Assembly: GCA_031262035.1 (NCBI GenBank)
Contig: JAISIL010000019.1
Location: 1 to 44,785 of the forward strand
Reading direction: 5' to 3'
Length of the DNA stretch: 44,785 nucleotides
DNA from: Spirochaetaceae bacterium
Lineage (GTDB): Bacteria > Spirochaetota > Spirochaetia > Treponematales > Breznakiellaceae
The notes under the pieces were generated by a model. The model ran no database searches, was not told the DNA's origin, and was given only the letters and a program-made list of their open reading frames with translations. The translations under genes and the position numbers were made by a program. Below are positions 1-8,222 of the stretch, piece by piece (within the stretch, counting starts at the first letter, position 1; each line of letters opens with the position of its first letter).

Positions 1-3
1 CTA

Positions 4-74
4 GTTGAAAGTTCCGCCTTCGGCGGCGTCTTGATACTCTGCCTACCGACAAAGCGATGACAGCAACTTTCAAA
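4..74. repeat. short structured inverted repeat
   Basis: Nine-base arms TTGAAAGTT (5-13) and AACTTTCAA (65-73) enclose a small GCC-TTC-GGC hairpin. It may be the end of a dispersed repeat or the 3' end of a gene outside the window. No open frame in it is convincing. Confidence 0.4.
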
Positions 75-152
75 TGCCCTCACAAAAGATTGTCCTGCTC
101 CCCCTGCCCCACGCATTGCATTTGTAATTCTGAATTCCAGCAGAGAGAGGCA

Positions 153-349
153 GGGAAGGAGAGGAAAAGGGCGGCGTAAGCACTCATATCGTGTTGGGGG
201 TGCCGGGTATTTTGCCTTTGAACGATTTATGAGGAGTGTTCAAGAAGGTCAGACGGGGAAGCTTCGATTCAAGTGAAAAGGTAAAATACCCGGCACCCCC
301 TACGCAGAGATAGGTTAGTGAGATAAGCCGCTCTTTTCCTCTCCTCCCC
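153..349. repeat. nested long inverted repeat, MITE-like
   Basis: Two pairs of inverted arms are nested. The outer pair is 153-175 with 327-349 (21 of 23 positions match). The inner pair is 196-219 with 277-300 (23 of 24 match, beginning GGGGGTGCCGGG). The pairs lie in register, so the whole 197 bp can fold as one interrupted hairpin. There is no gene inside; the open frame on the minus strand is a by-product of the repeat. This covers most of the gene-free stretch 1-432. A miniature inverted-repeat element is the simplest reading. Confidence 0.6.
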
Positions 350-395
350 GTACGCTATGCTCGGATTTTTAATTACTGTGTTTTGACATTTTCCA

Positions 396-424
396 TTGCA
401 AAATAAAAGAAAATTCATTATACT
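396..424 (+). promoter_or_regulatory. promoter of the CdiA_C-like gene, leaderless
   Basis: TTGCAA (396-401), a 17-bp spacer and TATACT (419-424) form a good sigma70-type promoter. Only 8 nt separate the -10 box from the ATG at 433, so the predicted start of transcription falls on or just before the start codon. No Shine-Dalgarno is present. A perfect TTGACA at 383-388 is too far away (30 bp) to serve this -10 box. Confidence 0.55.
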
Positions 425-432
425 GATTATAG

Positions 433-1062
433 ATGACTGATACTTGGACAAGGGCAGAAAAGGCTAAGAAAGCCGCCCGGCGACTTTTTCCCGGTGCGGA
501 TTGGGAAGAACTTGATGAGCGTATTTATGTTGCAAAATCAAAACTCAAACGGGCAGAAAAAGCCCAGAAAAAACGGGATGCAAAACTGGCAAAAGGTGAA
601 GAAGCGGGTGAAGATGATTGGACAAATTTCCTCAATGAACGCGAGAATGCTGAAATTCTAAGAGATTTAGGGCATACAGTCTATTTAGTTCCTGAAACTA
701 CCCGCGGAAAAGGTTCCATACCCCAATTTGATGCTCTTGTTGATGGTAAAAAGATGGAATTCAAGAATATGACAAGTGATAATTTTGACACATTTGCGGG
801 GCATTTTCTTAAATCGAGGACACAAGCCCCAAATGTCTTTTTCAATTTAGAAAAAGCAGAGATATCCTCGTCTATGGTCAGGAATTACCTTTCAAGGGCA
901 CGATTTAGTGACAAATATCCGGTATGGCATAAAGAGGACAAAGAAAACAAAACATTTAAAGGTGGCGAAGCAATCTTTAAGATAAAAGGACATAATGGAC
1001 TTATCAGAATAAGAGTAAATAAAATAAAACAGCCGGGCTCAACAGAACCCGGCTCTACATAA
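433..1062 (+). CDS. CdiA C-terminal-type PD-(D/E)XK nuclease, stand-alone
   Basis: A 209-residue protein. Residues about 1-65 are a Lys/Ala/Glu-rich, probably helical segment. From about residue 66 the sequence resembles the CdiA C-terminal tRNase-type domain of contact-dependent inhibition toxins: NERENA (helix with Glu), FDALVDG with the catalytic Asp, then MEFKN giving the E-x-K pair. Such domains cleave RNA or DNA and are normally fused to a large secreted exoprotein; here there is no signal peptide, no carrier and no obvious immunity gene next door. The last residues repeat PGST twice, encoded by an inverted repeat that doubles as a terminator for the opposite strand. The gene is transcribed alone, probably as a leaderless mRNA. 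The family assignment is from motifs only; a housekeeping endonuclease of the same fold is the alternative. Confidence 0.6.
   Translation: MTDTWTRAEKAKKAARRLFPGADWEELDERIYVAKSKLKRAEKAQKKRDAKLAKGEEAGEDDWTNFLNERENAEILRDLGHTVYLVPETTRGKGSIPQFDALVDGKKMEFKNMTSDNFDTFAGHFLKSRTQAPNVFFNLEKAEISSSMVRNYLSRARFSDKYPVWHKEDKENKTFKGGEAIFKIKGHNGLIRIRVNKIKQPGSTEPGST
1014..1054 (-). terminator. intrinsic terminator for the minus-strand lipoprotein gene
   Basis: Read on the minus strand, AGCCGGG, a 10-nt loop and CCCGGCT (1054-1031) are followed by GTTTTATTTTATTT. That is a standard Rho-independent layout and lies about 185 nt beyond the stop of the lipoprotein gene. It sits inside the last codons of the plus-strand nuclease gene. 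Confidence 0.6.
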
Positions 1063-1216
1063 ACAGTTACCTGTCTACGGTGGGTGACCAAGCGGTGCGC
1101 TTTTAATCACACGGCCTCGCTATTTATAGTATACCCCATCTTTCAGAAAATGTCAAGCATTTTTTTCACTTTTCCGGAAAAAAATTTGTAGAAAATATCA
1201 AGCATCTCCCTCTTTG

Positions 1217-1234
1217 CTAAAACTCCGATAAAAT
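1217..1234. repeat. 18-bp repeat, left copy
   Basis: CTAAAACTCCGATAAAAT occurs here and, identical and in the same orientation, at 37301-37318. Both copies lie downstream of a TTTTCCGG-containing AT-rich stretch. The rest of 1063-1239 holds no gene I can support. Confidence 0.5.
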
Positions 1235-1239
1235 GTTAT

Positions 1240-2598
1240 CTATCTCATCCTATCCAGCGTAATCTCACCCCCAATAAGCCCAATCTTCAGCCGCATCACC
1301 CTTGATGAATCACGGTTAATATCACCTCTGCCCTGATAGTCATCACATTCAAATTTGGCATGGGTATTACTGTCGGGGATATATACGCCTCGCAATTCTA
1401 CTTCTTCCAATTCGCCGCCCACCAGTTCTTTCGTCCTTAAAGTCCAGGCACTGCCTTCCAGTCTGAGGGTCACCAGCATTATGACATCCTGCATTTTATC
1501 ATCAATTCTCGTCCTCCCAGCCTTCCATTCACCTCGCCAGAGGCCCTCAAAAGGATTAGTCACATGGACGATGAATATATCGCTCTGACCACCAACTGTC
1601 ACCGTAATTCTCTGTTCCCCGGCCCTTAGAGGGTCATATCCGGTAATCCGCAGCCGGGAATTATTGACAATCGCAAGGCTATGTCCCGGCCAGGTGCCCA
1701 AAACCCGAAGGCCGGCCATATCAAGGTCTTCGCCCAACTCATAAGCAGTCTTTGTAGGCAGCCTGTCTATCGAGACTGCCTCAAATGCAAGATAAGTTAC
1801 CGGAAAACTGGTGGTCTTACCGGAATAGGAAACCAGAACATCCTGCTTGCCCCCACGGGTGATATCATAGCCGGAAAGATTATCCTTGGTAATATTCACA
1901 TTTGCCCTTGAACCATCGCTCCAGAGGCCCTGCACGGCAAGGCCGGATAAATCGAGCTCTTCCCCGGTGTAGTATTCAGTTTTGAGAGGCAGGGAGGTGA
2001 CGGCGATACTTTCAAGGCCCATTACCGTCACATTAAACGATGCCTGTTTTCGATAATAATTAACTGTTATCCTCTGTTCCCCGGCCTTATCCTTATCATA
2101 ACCGCCAATTGCCAATGCGCCATTTTTCGATGTTACAATTTCAGGAGGCACTGCATTATTTGCAAAACTGACCCTGATGCTCAAAGCGCCCCAATTTGCC
2201 GCATCGCCCTGCTTAAAACTTGTTGTGCCGACCTGCGAAATGCTTATATTCTCCACCGGAATCACCGTTACGGTAAAGGTATTGCTTGCCTCTGAATTAA
2301 CCAACCCATCTTGGGCATGCATGGTGACGGTAACCGTCTGCACCCCCGGCCTGCTCTTATCGTAGCCACTAATCTGCAACCCCCCGGTGCCGCTCACCGT
2401 TTCGCTATTCTTTTTATAATTGGCAGTAATCATCAGCCCCGATGTATCCAGTTCCTGCCCTTGCCCAAGTATCGTTTTGTTGGGAGGTCGAATGTCGATT
2501 GACTCGAGCGTATTACACCCGGCCAGTAGAGTAAGGAGTAAAGCTCCGAGTAAAGTCCCGAAGGCAGCAAGGCCACACCGTTTCGTAATAGTCTTCAT
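1240..2598 (-). CDS. lipoprotein with four bacterial Ig-like repeats
   Basis: A 452-residue exported lipoprotein. The N-terminus has basic residues, a hydrophobic stretch and a lipobox Leu-Ala-Gly-Cys with Cys28 as the lipidated residue. Four repeats of about 75-80 residues follow, each with the pattern (L/I)xISGYDxxxxGxQxxTV after a 'G.ELD.SGL' stretch; this is the bacterial Ig-like group 3 (Big_3) signature. The last 100 residues (from NPFEGLWRGEW) are a separate beta-rich domain of unknown role. The protein is probably anchored at the cell surface or periplasm and may bind carbohydrate or matrix, but no ligand can be read from sequence. It is transcribed alone: its own TATAAT box lies 8 nt before the ATG, and a terminator follows. 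Base use is like the right-hand chromosomal genes and unlike the AT-rich operon upstream. Confidence 0.8.
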   Translation of the reverse strand: MKTITKRCGLAAFGTLLGALLLTLLAGCNTLESIDIRPPNKTILGQGQELDTSGLMITANYKKNSETVSGTGGLQISGYDKSRPGVQTVTVTMHAQDGLVNSEASNTFTVTVIPVENISISQVGTTSFKQGDAANWGALSIRVSFANNAVPPEIVTSKNGALAIGGYDKDKAGEQRITVNYYRKQASFNVTVMGLESIAVTSLPLKTEYYTGEELDLSGLAVQGLWSDGSRANVNITKDNLSGYDITRGGKQDVLVSYSGKTTSFPVTYLAFEAVSIDRLPTKTAYELGEDLDMAGLRVLGTWPGHSLAIVNNSRLRITGYDPLRAGEQRITVTVGGQSDIFIVHVTNPFEGLWRGEWKAGRTRIDDKMQDVIMLVTLRLEGSAWTLRTKELVGGELEEVELRGVYIPDSNTHAKFECDDYQGRGDINRDSSRVMRLKIGLIGGEITLDRMR

Positions 2599-2606
2599 AA
2601 TTGCGT

Positions 2607-2612
2607 ATTATA
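2607..2612 (-). promoter_or_regulatory. -10 box of the lipoprotein gene, leaderless
   Basis: Perfect TATAAT on the minus strand, 8 nt before the ATG. An AGGAG lies 17 nt before the ATG, too far to act as a normal Shine-Dalgarno and upstream of the predicted transcript start. The -35 region is not clear. The rest of 2613-2768 holds nothing I can name and no GC-rich terminator for the operon that ends at 2769. Confidence 0.5.
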
Positions 2613-2768
2613 TCACTCCTATCATAGAAAAAGTCGCTGGCCTGATAGAATATTCAAATTTAGCAGAGGAGGAAAGAAAAATGATAGACCTAATAGCATA
2701 TTTTTTATGCTTATGCTGCCGAAAAAATTTTTCATTTTGAATGTTTCTTACAGTATTCATTAACATCA

Positions 2769-3545
2769 TCACATGTAATGCGTTGTTGCTAATGGTTTAG
2801 TAAATATTCGTCTTATAAGATGTATAAAATCTACAGTACTTTTTTCTCTATAGTAATGCGTTGTTGCCACTGGTTTAGCAAATATTTGTCTTATAAGACT
2901 TAAAAAATCTCCATTACCTTTTTCTCTATAATGGTTTATTTTATATAATATTCCACGCAAACAGAGTCTATTTGTGCCATGTATGTCAAGACTGATTGCT
3001 TTAGAAAAATCAGAAATTGCTTCATCAATTTTTTCCAACATCAAGTATGCCATGCCGCGTTTTATATAAAGCACCGGATCTTCGGTTTCAACTTTTATTA
3101 CTTTGTTAAAATCAACTATTGCCTTTTCCCATTGATGCGAAATTCCGTATCCGGCGCCACGTCCTGCATAATAATCCAAATTTTCCGGGTCCAAGCTGAT
3201 AGCCTTTTCAAAATCACCGAGTGCCTTAAAACTGTAAGATGTAAATAAATACAAATATGCTGTTCCTCTACTGTAATAATATTTTGCCACATTTGGGTTA
3301 ATCTCTATCGCTTTCCGAAATGAAATCTCCATTGTATAATACCTTTTCAAATGCATTGCTGCCATTCCGTGCTGATACCAATATTCTGTATTGTTAGTGT
3401 CTCCATAAAGAGCGGAAGTATAATTGTCAAAAGCTTCTTGAAATTTTCCGTCTTCAAAATACAGAGAACCTTGTTTAAAAAACCATTCTGTTTCTTCCGA
3501 AGTTTGAGGTAATGTTCTTGAAATATCTTCAAGAAAAATGGACAT
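2769..3545 (-). CDS. TPR protein with duplicated C-terminal tail
   Basis: 258 residues. Residues about 20-200 hold five tetratricopeptide repeats with the usual W/Y-x-x-x-G and A/P spacing (for example the units ending AIEINPN, AISLDPE and AISLDIH). TPR domains bind other proteins, so this is likely a scaffold or adaptor. The last 52 residues are a tandem pair of a 26-residue unit, HY-REK...DF..LIR.IF.KP.ATT, encoded by a 78-bp direct repeat. It is the last recognisable gene of the leftward operon. A Shine-Dalgarno AGGAG lies 7 nt before the ATG. There is no signal peptide, so it is cytoplasmic. Confidence 0.75.
   Translation of the reverse strand: MSIFLEDISRTLPQTSEETEWFFKQGSLYFEDGKFQEAFDNYTSALYGDTNNTEYWYQHGMAAMHLKRYYTMEISFRKAIEINPNVAKYYYSRGTAYLYLFTSYSFKALGDFEKAISLDPENLDYYAGRGAGYGISHQWEKAIVDFNKVIKVETEDPVLYIKRGMAYLMLEKIDEAISDFSKAISLDIHGTNRLCLRGILYKINHYREKGNGDFLSLIRQIFAKPVATTHYYREKSTVDFIHLIRRIFTKPLATTHYM
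2775..2930. repeat. 78-bp tandem direct repeat
   Basis: Two copies, 2775-2852 and 2853-2930, each beginning GTAATGCGTTGTTG and ending TTTTTCTCTATA. They lie in frame and encode the duplicated tail of the TPR protein. Confidence 0.85.
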
Positions 3546-3585
3546 TGCTATACTCCTTATGATTTATTATATGTGAATGATTAGT

Positions 3586-4524
3586 TTACCAATTTAATTT
3601 TTCTTCATTTTTGATATTGTTATCACAATCCTCATTATTTTCATCACCTTCATTAATGTTTTCAGTTTTTTCATAACCTCCAGTCATGAGTTTTGTGATA
3701 AATTCCATAGTTTTCTGGTCACCATGCATCGATTTATTCACCATTTTATCTACACGGTCTTTAAGTCTATTGTAACCACGCGATTCTCTCTGCGAATTTG
3801 TTGAAACTAGCCTATCTGCTTCTGATTCTTGCAGTTTCGTCCTATCTTCTTGTTCGCTTTTGTAATGTATTTCTCTTTCATTTCTATTTCTTTCTTCTAG
3901 TTCATATTGCCCCTTTTCTTTTCCACAGAATGTGCATCTTTTTCGAAGAAAGCCAGCATATTCTCCACCGCAATAGGGGCAACGTCCTTGCTTTCGCCAT
4001 GCACTAATTTGTTGTTTCTTAAATTCTTCTTCTAATTGTAGTTGTCTTTCTAATTTTTCTTCCTTTTCTTTTTGTTCTTTTGCTTCTTGTATTAGTTTTA
4101 CATTTTCTTCCGCTAGAATAGTTTTGACTTCATCATCTGGATTTGGCGAATTAAATATTCTTTTCACTCTAGGACATTTACTTAACAATGTAACACGGAA
4201 GGGAAATCCAATATCTTCTTTTACATGCTTTAACGAATATCCATTTTCACAATCATATTCTGTGATACGATCTCTACATTGCTTATTACAATAAATATTT
4301 ATAGTTGCGATTAAATTTCTTAGACGCTTTTCTTCTGCTATTGCTTTAGCATAGTCTTCTTCTCCTTTTTTTCTAAAACTTTTCTTTGTGACATTACCAT
4401 ACAAATGATTGTTTTCTTCAGACCAACTTCTGTTTATTTCAGAAATGGGCATCCCGCATTTTGGACATTTCTCAGCATATTCGCTAAGCATATTACCACA
4501 ATCAAAACATTCAATAAGTGCCAT
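3586..4524 (-). CDS. double zinc-ribbon coiled-coil protein
   Basis: 312 residues, cytoplasmic. The N-terminus carries a zinc ribbon CFDCG...CPKCG (about residues 6-23). A charged, Glu/Lys-rich coiled coil runs over about residues 135-175. A second ribbon, CPYCG...CTFCG, lies at about residues 180-200. The rest is low-complexity and charged. Zinc ribbons at the start of proteins recur through this operon (119-, 366-, 359-, 189-, 932- and 988-residue products), which suggests a shared docking or assembly surface. Shine-Dalgarno GAGGGA precedes the ATG. I do not recognise a family beyond the ribbons. Confidence 0.7.
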   Translation of the reverse strand: MALIECFDCGNMLSEYAEKCPKCGMPISEINRSWSEENNHLYGNVTKKSFRKKGEEDYAKAIAEEKRLRNLIATINIYCNKQCRDRITEYDCENGYSLKHVKEDIGFPFRVTLLSKCPRVKRIFNSPNPDDEVKTILAEENVKLIQEAKEQKEKEEKLERQLQLEEEFKKQQISAWRKQGRCPYCGGEYAGFLRKRCTFCGKEKGQYELEERNRNEREIHYKSEQEDRTKLQESEADRLVSTNSQRESRGYNRLKDRVDKMVNKSMHGDQKTMEFITKLMTGGYEKTENINEGDENNEDCDNNIKNEEKLNW

Positions 4525-4575
4525 GTCAAGTTCCCTCTTTATGAAGATTTCCTCTCATAAGCATACTAACAAAAC

Positions 4576-4935
4576 TTACTCTTGATGACCGTTCTTAACA
4601 GTAAGCAGTGTTCCTGAATTATGCTGTTGAAATTTATTTATTGCTTCTTCGCGTGTATTGGCATGAATATATTCAGTCAATGCAACCGCTGTATTACGCG
4701 CAATAAAAGGGCGATAATAAATAGTATATTCCGGCAATGTTTGTTCACGCCTATGTTCATCTTCCTGTCTTTTCTTTTCTTGTAACTTTAAGACTTCCTC
4801 TTCGGCTTTCCGTCTTTCTTTTTCCTGCTTTCTGATTTGGTCCATGTATACAGACATTTCATAATCGCAATAGGGACAAGTAACAACAGAATCAGATATA
4901 GGTCCGCCGCATTTGGGACATTGTGTTAGTGCCAT
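4576..4935 (-). CDS. small zinc-ribbon protein with coiled coil
   Basis: 119 residues. It starts with MALTQCPKCGG and a second CPYCD, forming one zinc ribbon at residues 6-24. A Glu/Arg/Lys-rich helix follows (about 30-65), then a compact C-terminal domain (YTIYYRPFIARNTAVALTEY...TREEAINKFQ) with an alpha/beta look. It shares its N-terminus (MAL...C..CG) with the 312-residue neighbour, from which it is 51 bp away. Shine-Dalgarno AGGAG lies 9 nt before the ATG. Function unknown. Confidence 0.7.
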   Translation of the reverse strand: MALTQCPKCGGPISDSVVTCPYCDYEMSVYMDQIRKQEKERRKAEEEVLKLQEKKRQEDEHRREQTLPEYTIYYRPFIARNTAVALTEYIHANTREEAINKFQQHNSGTLLTVKNGHQE

Positions 4936-4951
4936 TTTAAAATGCTCCTAT

Positions 4952-5152
4952 TTATTGTGACAATTTTCTTTTTAAGAAAACAGCAAGAATGTAGATTGTA
5001 CCATCTCGCATTATTGGTAGTGTTGAAATTACTTCCCATCCATCGATACCTAATTTGTTAAACATAGCTACTACACCTTTTTCATCTATTGTCCAACGAT
5101 AGGCATCTCCGCTTTCCTCGATATTAATAATTTTATATTCCCACTTATCCAT
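4952..5152 (-). CDS. DUF4177-like small protein
   Basis: 66 residues. The pattern WEYKIINIEE...LNxLGxxGWEVIS...ILAVFLKRK (here FNKLGIDGWEVIS) matches the DUF4177 type: a small alpha/beta fold with a central GWE. Two other operon proteins (201 and 87 residues) have the same GGW core. No biochemical role is known for this family. It has a strong Shine-Dalgarno GGAGGAG and sits behind a copy of the type 1 leader. Confidence 0.7.
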   Translation of the reverse strand: MDKWEYKIINIEESGDAYRWTIDEKGVVAMFNKLGIDGWEVISTLPIMRDGTIYILAVFLKRKLSQ

Positions 5153-5207
5153 AACTTTCTCCTCCTTTTATAGTTTTACTTCATTATAAATCTTGTAAAT
5201 TATGTGT

Positions 5208-5257
5208 TTCAATGCTTCGCCTGGTATATCCATAATATCTATTCCATGCGACGCATG
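5208..5257 (-). promoter_or_regulatory. type 1 structured leader, copy H
   Basis: Hairpin CCATGCGTCGCATGG (5257-5243 on the minus strand: 6 bp, GTC loop) is followed by a diverged core with ATTATGGATAT and GCATTG. The core ends 55 nt before the ATG of the DUF4177-like gene. Every base pair of the stem is kept although the stem sequence differs from the GC-rich copies. Confidence 0.6.
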
Positions 5258-5328
5258 GTTTTATTCATTTTCTTATGCAAAAAGGCTTCTGATGTTGGAA
5301 AACACTATGTCGGTAAAAAGTGGTACGA

Positions 5329-5355
5329 TTATATATCTAATGATTAGATATATAA
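5329..5355. repeat. 27-bp perfect AT-rich palindrome
   Basis: A perfect palindrome centred on G5342 (half-site ATTAGATATATAA). It lies in the 271-bp gap between the membrane GTPase gene and the DUF4177-like gene. No T-tract follows, so it is not a typical terminator. It could be a protein-binding site or a transcript-processing hairpin. Confidence 0.6.
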
Positions 5356-5423
5356 GATAAATAGCATTAAAAAAAGCAATCACATAACCCATTTTGTTAT
5401 AGTCTCTCTTTTATGACATATAT

Positions 5424-8222
5424 TTATTTTGGATCTGGAGTCCCGAGGATAATATTATCAATAATCCAATCTGGATTAGGATCTGTTTCAACATACTTTA
5501 AACGTTTTGAAGTAACATCTTTAAAAGTGATAATATAAGCTCCTGTATTTGAATCCCATTGAGGTGCTTTTATAGCACTGTATCTCTTTGACGGATTGTC
5601 TAAGTCTTGTAGAATAAGTGTTGATGGTGATCCAAAAGATAAAGCTGAACTTGAACCTTTTCCATTGGAGCTACTTGAAATATACAAACTAAAATTATCG
5701 TTTTGTTTTACTACTTTAACTAGCCAGCCACCTGCTCCTCTGCCGCCTTTTGTTCCCAGTAAACGTGGGCTAAAGGTATAGGTTCCATCATACAATATCT
5801 GTTCTAAAGCCATAGCTTTAGCCCATCCTACTTCTTCTAGTGAAGGATGTCGTATATTACCGGCAGCAGTTTTTACATAATCTTCCACAGTTATATTTGA
5901 ATTTTTTAATTGATTTTCATGAGTGGACCAGTCATATGGGTTTTCAATACTTCCATAAGCATGCATTGGCCTTTCATTATTATTTACTAAATTTGTATTA
6001 AAAATTAATTCTCTATGAATAATCATAGGACTAAAATAACTGAAAATTAGAGTATATCCTCTTACCTCAATTTGATTGAAATCTTCATTGACGGTTGTTG
6101 TCTTTGTTTTCTTCTTTAATTCTAGCCTTCCTAACTGTTCTAATTCCGATGTATTGAATGTAAAACTTTGAATAACATCCGTTTCAATCCTTCCTACCTC
6201 AACACTCCCATCTGATTGTATTTGATCTAATATTGAGTTAGCAAAAATCATCATAACTTCAGAATTTGCGACATTAAAATCAAAATTTCCTGACACATAA
6301 TACAAACCTGAGACTTGATCAAACGCATAGGTAATTATTCCTTTAATGCCATCTCTGTTATAATTAATTGTATATATATTATCACTGCTATTTTTTCTAC
6401 TGAGAATTGGAATGCTTAACGCTAAATCATCTTTTGTTATTCCGTATTCAGGAAAAAGACAAACCTCAATAGCGGGAGTAGGTAATGGTTTATTTGCCTC
6501 CCAGAAAGATACCAGAGAATTACCGGCAGGGATAGCCATCGCAATCATTGAACCAACAATAATACCCCAATATAGTATACTAACAAACAAGAAAGTGATA
6601 CAAGTTAAAAGAAATTTTCCATGCTTTCTCTCGTTTGTCTTTTCGGTTTCTTTGTCATAATTGTCTAATATCCATGACATTGGCGCCATTACACCCCAAG
6701 GCTTGTAGCTTTCATTATTAATTGTAGTTTCGTGTCCTATTGCGCTTACTGGGAAATAATGTATTGTACTGAACTGTGCTTCAAGATTATCCAGGCCATC
6801 TTGTAATCCTATCTTTGAAAGATATTCATAACAAACCTTATCCCGTGCTTGCATATTAGTTTGTATCTTCGCCAAATATAAACTCTGGCTTATTACATCA
6901 ATATCAGATTTAGTAATAATCACACATACCGGCACATTGCTTAACTTTCCGGTCTTTATATAACCAATCCTTTGAAATTCATTTATAAAACCGGTCACCA
7001 CATTGTTAAAATCTGATTGAGAATAATTATCAGGTGTTTGTCCATTGTGTGTTTTAGTATAAGCCTCTCTTACGACAGGGCTACAAAGTGGATCTACTAT
7101 CAGCAAAATTGCCTCACAGTAGCGGTAATGCGTCTGCTCCATTTCCGCTGATTGGTCTTCAAATGTTTCACCGGCGATGTCATATATCGCCAATTGATGG
7201 GAAAATTTTGAGCCTGTCCTCGTTTGTATTATGCTATACATTGTTGCATTCATATCGCCAGTGGATTCAGCCCTCCCTGTTATAAACCAATCTTCAAGCT
7301 TTTCAAATTCAAATTCTGGTTGTAAAGCATAAGTAAGTTTAGATTGTTTCTTTAGTGTATCTAAATATTCGTGGATAAAAGCGGCAAGAAATGCTGTTTT
7401 GCCCGAGCTTTTTCCTCCAACCATTATAACTCCAAACTGACTCGCACTGCTTGACGCAATGCTTGCATCACAGTGAGGACAATGTGCTTCAAGTCTGGAA
7501 CGTCCATTCAAGAAAGTGCAAGGTATTTTTGTGCCACAAGTGCATTTCCTATATAAAACTCCATAAGGCCCAGGCGTTAAATGGCTGTGTATTTTACCAC
7601 AGGCTGGACAAATAAAATTTGGAATTATGTAATGTCTTTTGCAGTTTGGACACCGAGAGCTTATTGAATGAATCAATAGTATTATCCGATCCAATAACCA
7701 AAGATAGCAGAACCAAATATAGAATAAGAACATGAAAAGAAAAATGCTAACAGCATGTATTGAAGAAAAAAGGATGGTCCAAATACTTCCTATTATACCC
7801 ATACAAATTGCAAAGAAGATACCGTAAATTGTGCCAACAATTTTTCTTGGCAGTTCTCCACCATCTCTCCATTCCCATGCTTTCTCTATTGACTCTTTGT
7901 TTTTTAACCATGCGTTTTTTACAATCTGACTTATCTGATGATATCCAGGCCCAAAAAAATAATTACGTTTTACATCCATGGGCTTATTTTTGGATTTATC
8001 TACATAAGTAGCATAGGCATCTTTGTTTTCATTAATTGATTCAATGTAGTTTTTTATTGAAAAAATAAATGCTCCGACAGCGCCTATACTTCCTGCTATT
8101 ACAGCTACAACGCCGCTAGCTACACCTGCTGCCTTAAGTAAAAAAGGCAAAGCCACAGTAAAAAACCATTTTAGAAGTAACCAGAGAAGATAAATAACAA
8201 TGATAGCAATAATAATTTCCAT
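5424..8222 (-). CDS. membrane-anchored DO-GTPase-type P-loop protein
   Basis: 932 residues. There are two hydrophobic N-terminal segments (about 1-55), two or three more at about 125-190, then zinc ribbons CPNC...CPAC and CTC...CPHC (about 193-250). The P-loop NTPase domain follows: Walker A GGKSSGKT near residue 268, switch/Walker B-like DIAGE about 80 residues later, and TKSD as the guanine-specificity motif. This order fits the TRAFAC-type 'DO-GTPase' families. After the GTPase comes one more TM helix (about 530-560) and a 370-residue C-terminal beta-rich region of unknown kind, presumably on the other side of the membrane. Its ATG directly follows the GAP1-like gene's stop. Likely role: a nucleotide-controlled switch that ties the system to the inner membrane. 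The C-terminal region could be a sensor or effector; nothing recognisable. Confidence 0.7.
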   Translation of the reverse strand: MEIIIAIIVIYLLWLLLKWFFTVALPFLLKAAGVASGVVAVIAGSIGAVGAFIFSIKNYIESINENKDAYATYVDKSKNKPMDVKRNYFFGPGYHQISQIVKNAWLKNKESIEKAWEWRDGGELPRKIVGTIYGIFFAICMGIIGSIWTILFSSIHAVSIFLFMFLFYIWFCYLWLLDRIILLIHSISSRCPNCKRHYIIPNFICPACGKIHSHLTPGPYGVLYRKCTCGTKIPCTFLNGRSRLEAHCPHCDASIASSSASQFGVIMVGGKSSGKTAFLAAFIHEYLDTLKKQSKLTYALQPEFEFEKLEDWFITGRAESTGDMNATMYSIIQTRTGSKFSHQLAIYDIAGETFEDQSAEMEQTHYRYCEAILLIVDPLCSPVVREAYTKTHNGQTPDNYSQSDFNNVVTGFINEFQRIGYIKTGKLSNVPVCVIITKSDIDVISQSLYLAKIQTNMQARDKVCYEYLSKIGLQDGLDNLEAQFSTIHYFPVSAIGHETTINNESYKPWGVMAPMSWILDNYDKETEKTNERKHGKFLLTCITFLFVSILYWGIIVGSMIAMAIPAGNSLVSFWEANKPLPTPAIEVCLFPEYGITKDDLALSIPILSRKNSSDNIYTINYNRDGIKGIITYAFDQVSGLYYVSGNFDFNVANSEVMMIFANSILDQIQSDGSVEVGRIETDVIQSFTFNTSELEQLGRLELKKKTKTTTVNEDFNQIEVRGYTLIFSYFSPMIIHRELIFNTNLVNNNERPMHAYGSIENPYDWSTHENQLKNSNITVEDYVKTAAGNIRHPSLEEVGWAKAMALEQILYDGTYTFSPRLLGTKGGRGAGGWLVKVVKQNDNFSLYISSSSNGKGSSSALSFGSPSTLILQDLDNPSKRYSAIKAPQWDSNTGAYIITFKDVTSKRLKYVETDPNPDWIIDNIILGTPDPK

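Noticed and set aside
269-451. Minus-strand frame over the right arm of the nested inverted repeat
   Set aside because: Composition follows the repeat and promoter region; no ribosome site.
885-1091. Minus-strand frame over the 3' part of the CdiA_C-like gene
   Set aside because: It mirrors the plus-strand gene and includes the terminator hairpin; no start signal.
2599-2768. Terminator for the long operon after the last TPR gene
   Set aside because: Only AT-rich, weak inverted repeats are seen; no GC stem with a T-tract on the minus strand. Where the operon ends remains open.
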